DNA of 64,000 bases from Desulforhabdus sp. TSK (GCF_022836495.1 NZ_BQXM01000012.1:1-64000), one strand, 5' to 3'; positions 33,893-43,164 are shown, counted from the stretch's first letter. Program-made: numbers and translations. The notes: generated by a model from the sequence alone, not told the origin.

Positions 33893-35443
33893 TTATGCAA
33901 AGTCTCCTTTTCTCAGTTCGAAACGCTTGATCTTTCCTGTTGCGGTTTTGGGAAGCTCGTTGAGAAAGACGATCCACCGGGGGAACTTATAATGGGCCAA
34001 TTTGGTCTTTACATATTCCTTGAGCTCTTTTTCCAGCTTTTCATCCCCGGTATAGCCGTGATCCAGCACGACAAAGGCCTTGGGCTTGATGAGGTTCTCA
34101 CTGTCGGGAGACCCTACGACGGCGCACTCGAGGACTGCGGGATGCTCGATGAGACACGCTTCCACTTCGATGGGGGAAACCCAGATGCCGCCTACCTTGA
34201 GCATATCGTTGCTGCGCCCCACATAATAAAAGAAGCCGTCCTTGTCTCGGTAGTACTGGTCGTCGGTGTTGAGCCATTCACCGAGCATGGTGGTTTTTGT
34301 TTTTTCGTGCTTGTTCCAGTAGCCGGCTGCGGCACTGTCACCCTTGATGAGCAGCGTACCCACATCTCCCTCGGCGACATCCCGCCAGTCTTCATCCACG
34401 ATGCGAGCCTCGTAGCCCGGGACGATCTTCCCGGAGCTTCCCGGCTTGATCTCATCGGGCCGGTTGGAAATGAAAATGTGAACGAGCTCCGTGGAGCCGA
34501 TGCCGTCGGCAATCTGGACCCCATGCCGTTCCACCCAGCGCTTGAGGATATCGGCAGGAAGCGCCTCACCGGCGGAAACGCAAAGCCTCACGCCGTCCAT
34601 GCTCCCCTCTTCCTGCAGCATGCTGCCGTAGAGCGTGGGAACTCCGAAGTACAGAGTCGGTTTGAACTTGCGGATGGTTTCGTACACAGAAGCGGGTACC
34701 GGACGATCCGGCATATACACGGTGGTGGCGCCGACGCTGAAGGGGAAATAGAGGCCGTTGCCCAATCCATAGGCAAAGAAGAGCTTGGCTGCCGAAAAGC
34801 AGACATCGTCTTCACGGATCCCCAGGACCTGCTTCCCATAGGTTTCGCACGCATAAACCATGTCGTGCTGTAGATGAATCGTCCCTTTGGGCTTGCCCGT
34901 CGAACCGGAGCTGTAGAGCCAGAAACAGGAGTCATCGGGCGTCGTCGGCGCCGCTTCCAGCTCCTTGGATTTGCCCGCTATGAAGTCCGCGAAGGCCGTC
35001 GTCCCGGCAGGGGCCGCCCCATTCACCACCACGATGTGCTCGAGAAACTGGGTCTCAGCCTTTATTTCCTCGATATTGGCGTAGAGGGCCGCATCGACCA
35101 GCAAGACTCTCGCCCTGCTGTCGTTGAGAAAATAAAGGTAGTCTTTGGGGCGCATGAGGGTGTTGAGGCAGATGGGGACGGCGCCGATCTTGACGGCTCC
35201 AAAGAATGCCTGGGGATAAATTTCGGTATCGAGGAGGAGCAGTGCCACACGCTCTTCCATTCTGACATTCAGGCTCTTGAGGGCATTGCCCACCTGATTC
35301 ATCCCTGCCTGGATGTCGGCATAGGTAAAGGAACGATCCTGGCATTTCACGGCAATCTTGCCACCACGGCCTTCTCGAATGTGTCGATCCACAAAATAGT
35401 CTGAGGCGTTGAAAAGTTCCGGTAATTGCAGGTCAAATTGCAT
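33893..35443 (-). CDS. bamY: Benzoate-CoA ligase (BamY/BadA-like)
   Basis: A 516-residue AMP-forming ligase with the benzoate-CoA-ligase family pattern: FNASDYFVDRHIREGRG at the start, YSSGSTGKPKGT for ATP, KLFFAYGLGNGLYFP in the acyl pocket region, DGIGSTE, and C-terminal TGKIKRFELR with the catalytic lysine. AGGAG lies before the ATG at 35443. It makes benzoyl-CoA, the substrate of BamB-I. A near-consensus sigma-54 promoter lies 140 bases upstream, and an NtrC-type regulator is the next gene upstream. Related ligases accept hydroxybenzoates, so benzoate is most likely but not certain. Confidence 0.88.
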   Translation of the reverse strand: MQFDLQLPELFNASDYFVDRHIREGRGGKIAVKCQDRSFTYADIQAGMNQVGNALKSLNVRMEERVALLLLDTEIYPQAFFGAVKIGAVPICLNTLMRPKDYLYFLNDSRARVLLVDAALYANIEEIKAETQFLEHIVVVNGAAPAGTTAFADFIAGKSKELEAAPTTPDDSCFWLYSSGSTGKPKGTIHLQHDMVYACETYGKQVLGIREDDVCFSAAKLFFAYGLGNGLYFPFSVGATTVYMPDRPVPASVYETIRKFKPTLYFGVPTLYGSMLQEEGSMDGVRLCVSAGEALPADILKRWVERHGVQIADGIGSTELVHIFISNRPDEIKPGSSGKIVPGYEARIVDEDWRDVAEGDVGTLLIKGDSAAAGYWNKHEKTKTTMLGEWLNTDDQYYRDKDGFFYYVGRSNDMLKVGGIWVSPIEVEACLIEHPAVLECAVVGSPDSENLIKPKAFVVLDHGYTGDEKLEKELKEYVKTKLAHYKFPRWIVFLNELPKTATGKIKRFELRKGDFA

Positions 35444-35583
35444 TGTTTCGCTCCTTTGAATTTTCTGTTTTCTGTCTTCTGGTCCTGGTTGATGTATTGA
35501 TCTTCTCAAAACAACAGGGGTACGCTCCCCAAGGTTCCAAAGCTACGGGTCCACTGTTTCGGGAATACGGTCCTCTTACATAG

Positions 35584-35598
35584 GCAAGCATCGTGCCA
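35584..35598 (-). promoter_or_regulatory. Sigma-54 promoter of the bamY-like gene
   Basis: On the minus strand TGGCAC-GATGC-TTGC matches the -24/-12 consensus exactly with correct spacing. It is 140 bases before the ligase ATG and on the same strand. The adjacent NtrC-type gene (35757-37115) provides a suitable activator. The rest of the 313-base gap has no gene. Confidence 0.8.
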
Positions 35599-35756
35599 TG
35601 AGAAAGAGAGAAGCGGGTCCGGAACGGTCCGGCTAAGAAGCTGATTTTATGTGATATTTTTTAGGAGAAAATTTGAATGGGGAAACAGGGGGAACGCAGC
35701 ATGCAAGATTTTTTTCCTACCGGAAATTTTCTTTCTACCACATCACCACCATGGGC

Positions 35757-37115
35757 TCATGGGAGGGTCACGCTGCTGGGAGTGATGCCGTATTCCTTGA
35801 TTTTGCTCCGGAGGGTCGGCAGGGTGATGCCCAGCAGCTGGGCCGCACGGCTCTTGTTCCAGCGCACCAGGGAGAGCACCTTGCTGATCTGTTCCCGCTC
35901 GGCGTGGGAGAGGGACAGGGACGACGACTCCTCTCCGCTCATGGACTGGGACCCGAAGAGCAGCGTCTCCACTTCATCCAGCAGGACGACCTTTCCCCTC
36001 GACCGGATCACGGCCGCCGTGACGAGATTTTCCAGCTCTCGCACATTACCCGTCCAGGGGTGCTGCTGCAGCCGTTCCATCACCCCGTCCTGGAAGCGGC
36101 ATACCGCCGTCCCCAACTCGCGATTGGCCTTCTTGAGGAAATGCTCGGCCAGAGGGGGGATGTCCGAAGCGCGCTCCCGCAGGGAAGGTATCTGAATGGT
36201 GATGACCTTGAGCCTGTAATAGAGGTCCTTGCGGAATTCGCCCCGGCGCACCATATCCGCCAGATCCCGGTTGGTGGCCGCAATGATCCGGCAGCGTGAA
36301 TGCAGCACCCTTCTCCCGCCCACCGCCGTGTATTCGCGACGCTCCAGAAACCCGAGAAACTTGCTTTGCATGTTCAGGGGAAGCTCACCGATTTCATCCA
36401 GGAAGAGGGTCCCCTCCCCCGCCATTTCGATTCTGCCCGGCTTGGACGCCACGGCACCGGTAAAGGCCCCCTTTTCATGCCCGAAAAGCTCACTTTCGAT
36501 CAAGGTTTCGACAATGGACGAACAGTCCAGGGTGACCATCGGCTCGGCGCTGAAAGGGCTGTTCCGATGAATAACGCGGGCAATCAACTCCTTGCCGGTG
36601 CCCGTCTCCCCCTGGATCAGGGCCGTCGTGCGGCTTCGGCACAGGATGCCTATTGTCTTGAAGATTTCCCGCATCCAGCTGCACTTGCCGATGATCTCAT
36701 CGCTGTGGCAGGACTCTTCGGGGACATCCTGGATTACGGCCTCACGATCTTCCTTCAACACATTCAATGCACGGTCCACCGCACTTTCGATTTCATCGGC
36801 ATCGAGGGGCTTATGGATATAATCGTAGGCCCCGGTCTTCATCGCCTGGATGGTGGTTTCCATGTCGTGAAACGCCGTGATCATGATGATTTTGGGGGGA
36901 GTCGGGGTGGTGTTGAGGATCTCCAGGACTTCCATCCCGCTCCTGTCCGGCAGCCGGATGTCGAGGATCACGACATCCGGTTTCAGTCGGCTGCAGCTGC
37001 TGAGGGCTTCCGAGGCACTTCCCGCAGCGTGAACGGTATGACCCTTTTCCGAGAGAAACATCTCCAGGGATTCACAGATGGAATGTTCGTCATCAACAAC
37101 CAGAATCTTGGCCAT
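35757..37115 (-). CDS. NtrC-family sigma-54 response regulator (BamV-like)
   Basis: A 452-residue regulator with a receiver domain (phospho-acceptor D52 in VVILDIRLPD), an AAA+ domain (GETGTGKE Walker A, the sigma-54 contact GAFTGA, and DEIGELP Walker B) and a Fis-type helix-turn-helix (NKSRAAQLLGITLPTLR). The ATG at 37115 has GGAG 6 bases upstream; its start overlaps the kinase stop by 23 bases. The pair resembles BamV/BamW, the two-component system that controls benzoate genes in Geobacter. Its likely target is the sigma-54 promoter at 35584. Confidence 0.92.
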   Translation of the reverse strand: MAKILVVDDEHSICESLEMFLSEKGHTVHAAGSASEALSSCSRLKPDVVILDIRLPDRSGMEVLEILNTTPTPPKIIMITAFHDMETTIQAMKTGAYDYIHKPLDADEIESAVDRALNVLKEDREAVIQDVPEESCHSDEIIGKCSWMREIFKTIGILCRSRTTALIQGETGTGKELIARVIHRNSPFSAEPMVTLDCSSIVETLIESELFGHEKGAFTGAVASKPGRIEMAGEGTLFLDEIGELPLNMQSKFLGFLERREYTAVGGRRVLHSRCRIIAATNRDLADMVRRGEFRKDLYYRLKVITIQIPSLRERASDIPPLAEHFLKKANRELGTAVCRFQDGVMERLQQHPWTGNVRELENLVTAAVIRSRGKVVLLDEVETLLFGSQSMSGEESSSLSLSHAEREQISKVLSLVRWNKSRAAQLLGITLPTLRSKIKEYGITPSSVTLP

Positions 37116-38634
37116 CCACATCTCCAATGGGCAAGCGCACCCGGAAGACCGTCCCGGCCTTGGGGTCGGTTTCGACAGTCACTGTCCCCCCATGGGCCTG
37201 CACAACACGTTTGACGTTCGTGAGCCCCAGCCCGGTTCCCTCCAGCTTGGTGGTAAAAAAAGGCTTGAATATATCGGGGAGCACCTCGTCGGGAATGGCG
37301 GCCGGGTTGGCCACGGCAAATTCCACCCGGCGAGGAGATTCCCCGGTGACCGACCTGCTGATGACATGAATGTGGTCCCTCGGTCCCGAGGCCTCCACCG
37401 CATTGATGAGCAGGTTCAGGATGGCACGCCGCAACTTATTGGGGTCCGCGGAAATTTGGGGCATGGCGGGGTCGAGCTGCAGGTGGATGGAGAGGTGACG
37501 CTCGTCGAACCGGCTCTCAAGGAGCTCCACACACGACGGAAGGAAACGGTTCAAGTCACAGGGAGCCCGATGGAGACGCAAAGGCTTGGCAAAATCGAGC
37601 AATTGCTCCAGGATGCCTTCCAGTCGCTGCATTTCTCTCAGGGAGATGTCGAGGCGGCGACGATCGTTTCCCTGGAGATTGAGGTTCCTTTGCAGGATCT
37701 GCAGGTTCATCTTCATGGCGGACAGCGGATTGCGGATTTCGTGTGAAAGGGATGTGGTGATGCGGCCGATGTACGCCATCCGCTCGGCCTCTCTGACCTT
37801 CGCCGCCATGGTCACACGCTCGGTGATGTCCCGGCAGATGCAAATGGTGGATTGGGTTGCACCATAACATGTTGATTTCACACTGAGCTCAGTAGGCTTG
37901 GACTTGCCGCTGTGCGTAAGGCGCATGTATTCCACGGGAGCGAGTCCATTTCCAGCCGGCATCCCCCCGGAGCACAACCGCCCCAGGCGCCTCCGGTCAC
38001 TCGGGTACACGAAGGCATCGAAGCGATTCCCCAGGACCTCCTCGACCGCACATTCGTGCATGTCGCAGAAGGCAGGATTGGCAAAAACGATCACTTCATT
38101 CTGCAGGATCACGTAGCCGTCATTGATCTCTTCAATGAGGTTCTTGAACTTGAGCTGAGATTCCAGGAGCTCAGCAGTCCTGGCCTCCACATCCGCTTCC
38201 AGGCGGCGCGTGTAATTCACCAGCTCCTGCTGGTGAAGCTCTTCAAAAAAGTCGATGAAGCAGTGATAAGTATAGGTGAGGCATTCGTTGATCTGAATGA
38301 GGCATCGATAAAGCTCATCCCGGCTCGTTTCTTCGTAGAGTTTCGGGAGCGTTACGGTGCGAAACAGCTCGAAGGCCATCACCACCAGGTTGATGGAAAA
38401 CCCGCCGGCCAGTCGAAGTTGGGAGATCTTATTGATGAAGCGGTTGATGAGGGTGTAGTCGCCCTGGATGATGGCCTGGCAGTTGGCGTCCATCGCCTGC
38501 CCCACCGTCCAGTAGAGCTCCTCGATGGGCCGCTCGGCATACAGGGGATGCACTTCCGTGTGCAGGCGATGGGCCCATTCCTCGATGATGCTCTTGCTGT
38601 GACTGTCAAAGAACTCCGACCAATCGAACGGCAT
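37093..38634 (-). CDS. Histidine kinase with RsbRD-N-type input and PAS domain (BamW-like)
   Basis: A 513-residue soluble kinase. Residues about 1-150 form a helical domain resembling RsbRD_N (IIEEWAHRL, then INRFINKISQLRLAGGFS), then a coiled linker, a PAS domain (about 185-295, NDGYVILQNEVIVFANPAF), HisKA with the phospho-acceptor in SLSHEIRNPLSAM, and HATPase_c (NLLINAVEAS, GTGLGLTNVKRVV). No membrane segment is visible, so it senses a cytoplasmic signal, possibly an aromatic acid or CoA ester. The ATG at 38634 is chosen; longer frames are not family-like. It is coupled to the downstream regulator. Confidence 0.88.
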   Translation of the reverse strand: MPFDWSEFFDSHSKSIIEEWAHRLHTEVHPLYAERPIEELYWTVGQAMDANCQAIIQGDYTLINRFINKISQLRLAGGFSINLVVMAFELFRTVTLPKLYEETSRDELYRCLIQINECLTYTYHCFIDFFEELHQQELVNYTRRLEADVEARTAELLESQLKFKNLIEEINDGYVILQNEVIVFANPAFCDMHECAVEEVLGNRFDAFVYPSDRRRLGRLCSGGMPAGNGLAPVEYMRLTHSGKSKPTELSVKSTCYGATQSTICICRDITERVTMAAKVREAERMAYIGRITTSLSHEIRNPLSAMKMNLQILQRNLNLQGNDRRRLDISLREMQRLEGILEQLLDFAKPLRLHRAPCDLNRFLPSCVELLESRFDERHLSIHLQLDPAMPQISADPNKLRRAILNLLINAVEASGPRDHIHVISRSVTGESPRRVEFAVANPAAIPDEVLPDIFKPFFTTKLEGTGLGLTNVKRVVQAHGGTVTVETDPKAGTVFRVRLPIGDVDGQDSGC

Positions 38635-38745
38635 GAATGAACGCCCCGTTGCTGATAAATCTACCGTTTCCCCCCGACCGGTGGAGTCCAAAACTGCCCT
38701 CTCTTCGCAGCAATTTACCGATGCCCGCACCTGGCCAGAACAGAT

Positions 38746-38783
38746 ATGTAATATTATCATTACATTGCCGGGAAATTTGTCAA
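38746..38783 (-). promoter_or_regulatory. Promoter region with dyad for the two-component genes
   Basis: On the minus strand TTGACA (38778-38783) is followed, within an AT-rich dyad ATGTAAT-N6-ATTACAT (38746-38765), by possible -10 sequences. It is about 110 bases before the kinase ATG. The other parts of the 324-base gap (38635-38958) show no gene. Confidence 0.42.
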
Positions 38784-38958
38784 GCTGAAAATCCCCGGCA
38801 CATGGTCCGGAAAGGCAGATCGAAAAACGTGGGCCGTCCCTCCCTGCCGGACGGGGAAAGGGCTCAGCCCCACCCCCGGCGACCCGAGCCGGCGGTGGGG
38901 CATGCAACCAAGTCATGGAGCACCCGGTCAAGGGAGGCCCGGATTCATGGAGCCGGCA

Positions 38959-41025
38959 TCATGACGCTGCCTCGGCAGGAGCTTTCCTGATATTGCACAG
39001 GATTCCTTTCCAGTGAGGATAGCCCATGATGGGCTCCCTGAGGGTACAGTCCGTCAGGTTGTTGCAATTGGCGTCTCCGCTCCACCCATGGGGCACCAGC
39101 ACGACCCCTTCCATCACCCGTTCGTCCACGTAGGCCTTCATCTTGACCCACCCGATGTCATTCTCGACGATGACGTCATCCATGTGTGCCACGCCAAATT
39201 TCTGGGCGGTCTTAGGTCCGATCTCAGCCTTGGGATGAGGCGATTTGCGCTTGATGGTTTCGACGTTGTGCAGCATGGATCCATTGTAATAGAGATCCCG
39301 GGGTCCCGTGGAAAGGACGAGGGGATACTTGCCGCCAAGCTCGACCCAGCGCGATCCTTGGGGACTTTTTTCAGGTTCCAGGTAGGTGGGGAGAGGATCG
39401 AACCCCACTTTCTCAAAGGCTTCGCTGTACAATTCGATTTTTCCCGAAGGCGTGGCGAAGGACTTTTCAGTGCAGCCGTACTGCTTCTCCTGGTAAACGC
39501 GGCCATCGGGCCGGTCTTTCAGCTGCTGCAGCGTGATGCCGCTGGGTCCGAGTTCGTGAGCGACCAGCTCTTCCCCGGTTTTCCAGGGGAATTTTTCTCC
39601 GAAGCCGCAACGTTGAGACAGCTCCGTGTAGACCTCCCGGATGGACTTGCATTCATGATAGCGCCCCAGGATCGGCTGACGGTACATGAGGTAGGGCATG
39701 CAGTGACACACGTTGTAGTTATAGGCCAGCCCGGCAAATTCGAACTGGTTGGCCGCAGGCAGAACATAATGCGCGAATTCCGCCGTTTCGGTCATGAACT
39801 GATCGAAAACGACGACCAGTTCGAGCTTGCGGAAGGCATCCCTCAAGGCATTGGAATCCGGCATGGTGACCAGGGGATTGCCGCCGGCCACGATGAAGGC
39901 CTTCAGCTTGTCGGGAACGCTTTCCGGCACCATGTTCATGACGGCATACGGGCTGGTCCGTCCCCAGAGCTCGTAGAAGAGAGGATACTCATCCGCTCCC
40001 AGCGGCTTTCCGGGGAATGGAAGGCTGACGTCCGCCAGCCTGAGCCGTGGGCTCAGCACCCAACCGCCGGGGACATTGATGTTCCCCGTCAGGGTCTGGA
40101 GAATGGAAAAGGCGCGGCCATTCTGGCTGCCGTTGGCGCATTGATCCTGCGTGCACGTGCCATGAAAGATGCTGGCGCCCTTTGTCGATGCAAAGCGGCG
40201 TGCAAGGATTCGGATGTCCCTCGCTGGAATGGAGGTGATGGCCTCGGCCCATTCGGGCGTGTACTGTTGAACGTGGGGTACGAGCTCGTCGAAACCGATC
40301 GTCCATTTTTCAACAAAGTCGGTATCATAGAGTTTTTCATTGATGATGACATGGATGAGAGCCAGGGCGAGGGCACCATCGGTACCCGGCCGGATGGGGA
40401 GATACATTTCGGCCCGGTCTGCAATGGAGATCCTCCTGGGGTCGATGACGATGACCCGGGCGCCCTTCTTGATGTTTTCTTCCATGGCCAGGGCCAGGGG
40501 GAAATCTGAAGATGCCGGGTTATGGCCCCAGAGGACGTAAAGATTCGAGTCCATCTCCTCCACCGGGTATTTCCCGAAGGTGATCTGCCTGGACCGGATC
40601 CTCATGCGATAGCAGATGCTTTCCACGGAGAAAAAGTGTGGAGAGCCCAGGGCTGCTTTGAACCGGTGAGTGAGGGAGATCATCTCCAGGTTTTCAACCC
40701 CGATGGACCCACAGAAGAACGCGATCACCGAAGGACCGTACTTTTCCTTGAGGTCCATCAACTTCGCCGCAATCTCATCCAGGGCTTCGTCCCAGGTTAC
40801 GCGCACCCAATTCCCGTCGACTTTTTTGAGGGGGTATTTGAGTCTGTCGGGGTGATAAAGATGCTCGATGGCTGCATGCCCCTTGGGGCAAAGGTATCCC
40901 TTGTTGAGGGGATGAGACTTTTGCCCCTCCACCTTCACGGCCTTTCCGTTTTCCACCGTCACTTCCATGCCGCAGCTATGGTAGCAAAGCGCACATCCCG
41001 TCAGAAACTTTTGTGTCCCTTCCAT
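38959..41025 (-). CDS. Cytoplasmic molybdopterin (Mo/W-bisPGD) oxidoreductase, acetylene-hydratase-like
   Basis: A 688-residue member of the DMSO-reductase superfamily. The [4Fe-4S] ligands are C11, C14, C18 and C46. C138 (ESICYRMRIR) is at the usual position of the metal ligand, like Cys141 of acetylene hydratase. Molybdopterin-binding segments include LWGHNPASSD, IDPRR, FHGTCTQDQ and TGNINVPGGW. There is no Tat signal and no neighbouring small iron-sulfur or membrane subunit, so it is probably a single soluble enzyme. It lies between two benzoate-type ligase/transporter modules and next to the regulators, hinting at hydroxylation, dehydroxylation or hydration of an aromatic; the reaction is unknown. 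GGAGG precedes the ATG. Confidence 0.85.
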   Translation of the reverse strand: MEGTQKFLTGCALCYHSCGMEVTVENGKAVKVEGQKSHPLNKGYLCPKGHAAIEHLYHPDRLKYPLKKVDGNWVRVTWDEALDEIAAKLMDLKEKYGPSVIAFFCGSIGVENLEMISLTHRFKAALGSPHFFSVESICYRMRIRSRQITFGKYPVEEMDSNLYVLWGHNPASSDFPLALAMEENIKKGARVIVIDPRRISIADRAEMYLPIRPGTDGALALALIHVIINEKLYDTDFVEKWTIGFDELVPHVQQYTPEWAEAITSIPARDIRILARRFASTKGASIFHGTCTQDQCANGSQNGRAFSILQTLTGNINVPGGWVLSPRLRLADVSLPFPGKPLGADEYPLFYELWGRTSPYAVMNMVPESVPDKLKAFIVAGGNPLVTMPDSNALRDAFRKLELVVVFDQFMTETAEFAHYVLPAANQFEFAGLAYNYNVCHCMPYLMYRQPILGRYHECKSIREVYTELSQRCGFGEKFPWKTGEELVAHELGPSGITLQQLKDRPDGRVYQEKQYGCTEKSFATPSGKIELYSEAFEKVGFDPLPTYLEPEKSPQGSRWVELGGKYPLVLSTGPRDLYYNGSMLHNVETIKRKSPHPKAEIGPKTAQKFGVAHMDDVIVENDIGWVKMKAYVDERVMEGVVLVPHGWSGDANCNNLTDCTLREPIMGYPHWKGILCNIRKAPAEAAS

Positions 41026-41279
41026 ATTACACCTCCAATTTGAACGCTGAATTTAGAGTTTTTAAATCCTTTACCGGCTTATGCTGAATCAAATGAATTT
41101 GCCAGACACTTCACCCAATAGCACTGGCGCCATAAAAATGAATCTACAAAAAAGCTCTCCTCTCTGGAGCCTGCTGGACTGAAGCGATGCATCCGAACAT
41201 GCCACGGAGGGAACTACCGCAGAGAAAGAGTCCAAAAATCATATCAAACTCGCTGAGCTTTGTTCCATCGAAAACCACC
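41026..41279. other. Leader of the molybdopterin enzyme gene, no clear promoter
   Basis: The minus-strand ribosome site TTGGAGG lies just before the gene. AT-rich DNA follows (41050-41150), but I could not find a good -35/-10 or sigma-54 pair; one TGGCAT...TGC match has one base too many in the spacer. Confidence 0.4.
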
Positions 41280-41352
41280 GGACAAAAGCTGGAATCCTGG
41301 GTCTCGAAGCGAGTTGAATTCCGGTTTTCACCGGCAACGGATGCTTTTGTCC
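41280..41352. repeat. Degenerate palindromic repeat with 10-bp perfect ends
   Basis: GGACAAAAGC (41280-41289) and GCTTTTGTCC (41343-41352) are exact reverse complements. The inside has GGAATCC and TTCCGG...CCGG stretches like the CGTCATTCCGG family. Confidence 0.55.
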
Positions 41353-41427
41353 ACTGACCGACCGGAGAATTTTGTTCCATACTGACAAACGGATATACCG
41401 CAATCAAGAAACCTCTCAGGCCATAAT

Positions 41428-42831
41428 TCAGCGTATCACACCGATCATGCGCCAGTAGGGCATGCTGATGAGCAATGCCACGACCACCGAAATGATATAG
41501 GACACACCCGCCAGCGTCACATGGTGCGGCGCCCACCCTTTGCCCTGCATCATGCCTTCGGCCATCAGGGTGAAGGGCTGCTGGTAGCTCAGCAGGAAGA
41601 AGTTGATGCCCACGATGTAGGCCATGGAGGCGACCAGGGGATGAATGCCGAACTGGTTGAAGACCGGTATGAGGATGGGAACCGTGAGAGCGATGGTCGA
41701 AAAGCCCCAGGGGACATCGATGAAGCGGATCGCCATGATGCCGAAGGTGGTCACGAGCAGGAATGCCAATGGATTTTCCGCCAGGGACATCAGATTCGGC
41801 TGCAGGATAGGTACGATCCAGTCGGACACCTTTGCATTGACGAAGATGGGCGAAAGGCTGATGGCAACCCCGAAGAACATGATGACGTCCCAGTTGACAC
41901 CCGTGCTGACTTCCGGAACGGCAATGATCTTGAAGATAATGAGCAATGCCAGCGCCATCAACGCAACAGCAGCTGTCGGGATCCCGTGCATCTTTTCCGT
42001 CGTGAACATGATGAGAGAGCCGATGAGGATGGCAATCGCCACTTTTTCGTCACGGGTAACGGGCCCCAGGGCGGCATATTGTGCCCTGAAGGTGTCGCGG
42101 GGAATGCCGATGGCTTCCTTCGGCCGCATGGTAAGATAAATCAAGACGATGAAGATCACCGTGATCAGGAGCCAGGGCAATGCCAGGATCTGGAACCAGG
42201 AGTCAAAGGTGGCCATGCCCTTCAATTCGGCCGGCAGGAACCCCAGCATGATGGGGCCCGTCAGAGAACCCGTCAGCCAGCCGGTGCCGGGGAAAAGACA
42301 CATGGCCCAGGCAATGATGGTGATGAAGGCAGACCCTTTGGAATGGGGGGCCTGTTTGCACGCCTCGACGACGCTGACGGCGATGGGCATGACGATGGCG
42401 ATACGGACGGTGATGGACGGAGTCAGAGCCGAGAGGGCGATGCCGATGATGAACCAGCTCACGGCCATGGAGAGCCAGCTGGGCTCGAAGCTCTTCAATA
42501 CCAGGTAGGCGATGCGCTTCCCGAGCCCCGTCTTTTGCAGGACAAAGCCGAAATAGAGGGCGGGAATGAGCACCCACACCGCCGGGCTGATGAAGCCCGC
42601 GGCAACGACATTGTACTTGAGGCCGAAGATGAGGCACCCGGCCAGGAGCAGCGAACCGCCCGCCATGAACGGCAGACCGCCGGGTCGAAAGATCCAGAAG
42701 CCCAGGGTGACGATGACGGTCGCCAGGATCCAGTGCCCCTGCTGAGGCAGCCCTGCAAAAGGGGCGACCAGCCCTATGATCAATGCAATCAAAACTGACG
42801 CGACAACTCCCAGGACCCTTGTATTCAACAT
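41428..42831 (-). CDS. SLC13/DASS-type anion transporter, copy B
   Basis: A 467-residue near-duplicate of the transporter at 32230. Differences are conservative, for example VAPFAG for VTPFTG, FITIIAW for FITIVAW and SYIISVVVALL for SYIVAVIVALL. Base identity is very high through the middle and drops in the last 80 bases; flanking DNA is unrelated. GGAGAAGGG precedes the ATG at 42831. It lies downstream of the second benzoate-type ligase, repeating the ligase-transporter order. Both copies probably carry similar acids, with expression tuned by different promoters. Confidence 0.85.
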   Translation of the reverse strand: MLNTRVLGVVASVLIALIIGLVAPFAGLPQQGHWILATVIVTLGFWIFRPGGLPFMAGGSLLLAGCLIFGLKYNVVAAGFISPAVWVLIPALYFGFVLQKTGLGKRIAYLVLKSFEPSWLSMAVSWFIIGIALSALTPSITVRIAIVMPIAVSVVEACKQAPHSKGSAFITIIAWAMCLFPGTGWLTGSLTGPIMLGFLPAELKGMATFDSWFQILALPWLLITVIFIVLIYLTMRPKEAIGIPRDTFRAQYAALGPVTRDEKVAIAILIGSLIMFTTEKMHGIPTAAVALMALALLIIFKIIAVPEVSTGVNWDVIMFFGVAISLSPIFVNAKVSDWIVPILQPNLMSLAENPLAFLLVTTFGIMAIRFIDVPWGFSTIALTVPILIPVFNQFGIHPLVASMAYIVGINFFLLSYQQPFTLMAEGMMQGKGWAPHHVTLAGVSYIISVVVALLISMPYWRMIGVIR

Positions 42832-42958
42832 AGTATCCCTTCTCCTGTTACCCGATGTACTGGCCGTCGTGGAAGGTTCCGACTGAGATGGACAAAGCCT
42901 CAACCTCAGTCAAGAGATGGAAGGTTCTCAGACCGGGACTCAATGTTCTTGACTTGAC

Positions 42959-43024
42959 GTCACCCCAGTGAAAACAGGGCTCCAAAGTCTGGATTTGCCT
43001 GGATTCCCGATTTTGCCGGAATGA
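42959..43024. repeat. Degenerate CGTCATTCCGG-family repeat
   Basis: The right end GCCGGAATGACG and the left end GTCACCCCAGTGAAAAC are the reverse-oriented form of the element at 807. It lies between transporter copy B and the second ligase, in a 333-base gap otherwise without recognised features. Confidence 0.55.
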
Positions 43025-43164
43025 CGATCGGAGCTTAAGTCAACGACATTGAGACCGGAATCCCCGCTGCAATTCCCTTCAAAACTCCCCGCTGCGGCAC
43101 AGTGTCCCTACCATACCGCAACGGTCGCCAAACGGAAGTACGCAGTGACTTTCACCTTTGTCCG

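Noticed and set aside
41200-41230. Sigma-54 promoter for the molybdopterin enzyme (TGGCAT...TGCA on the minus strand)
   Set aside because: The spacer between GG and GC is 11 rather than 10 bases, which sigma-54 rarely tolerates.
41144-41536. 130-codon minus-strand frame crossing the transporter 3' end
   Set aside because: Much of it is translation of the degenerate repeat at 41280 and of the antisense-phase transporter; no start signal.
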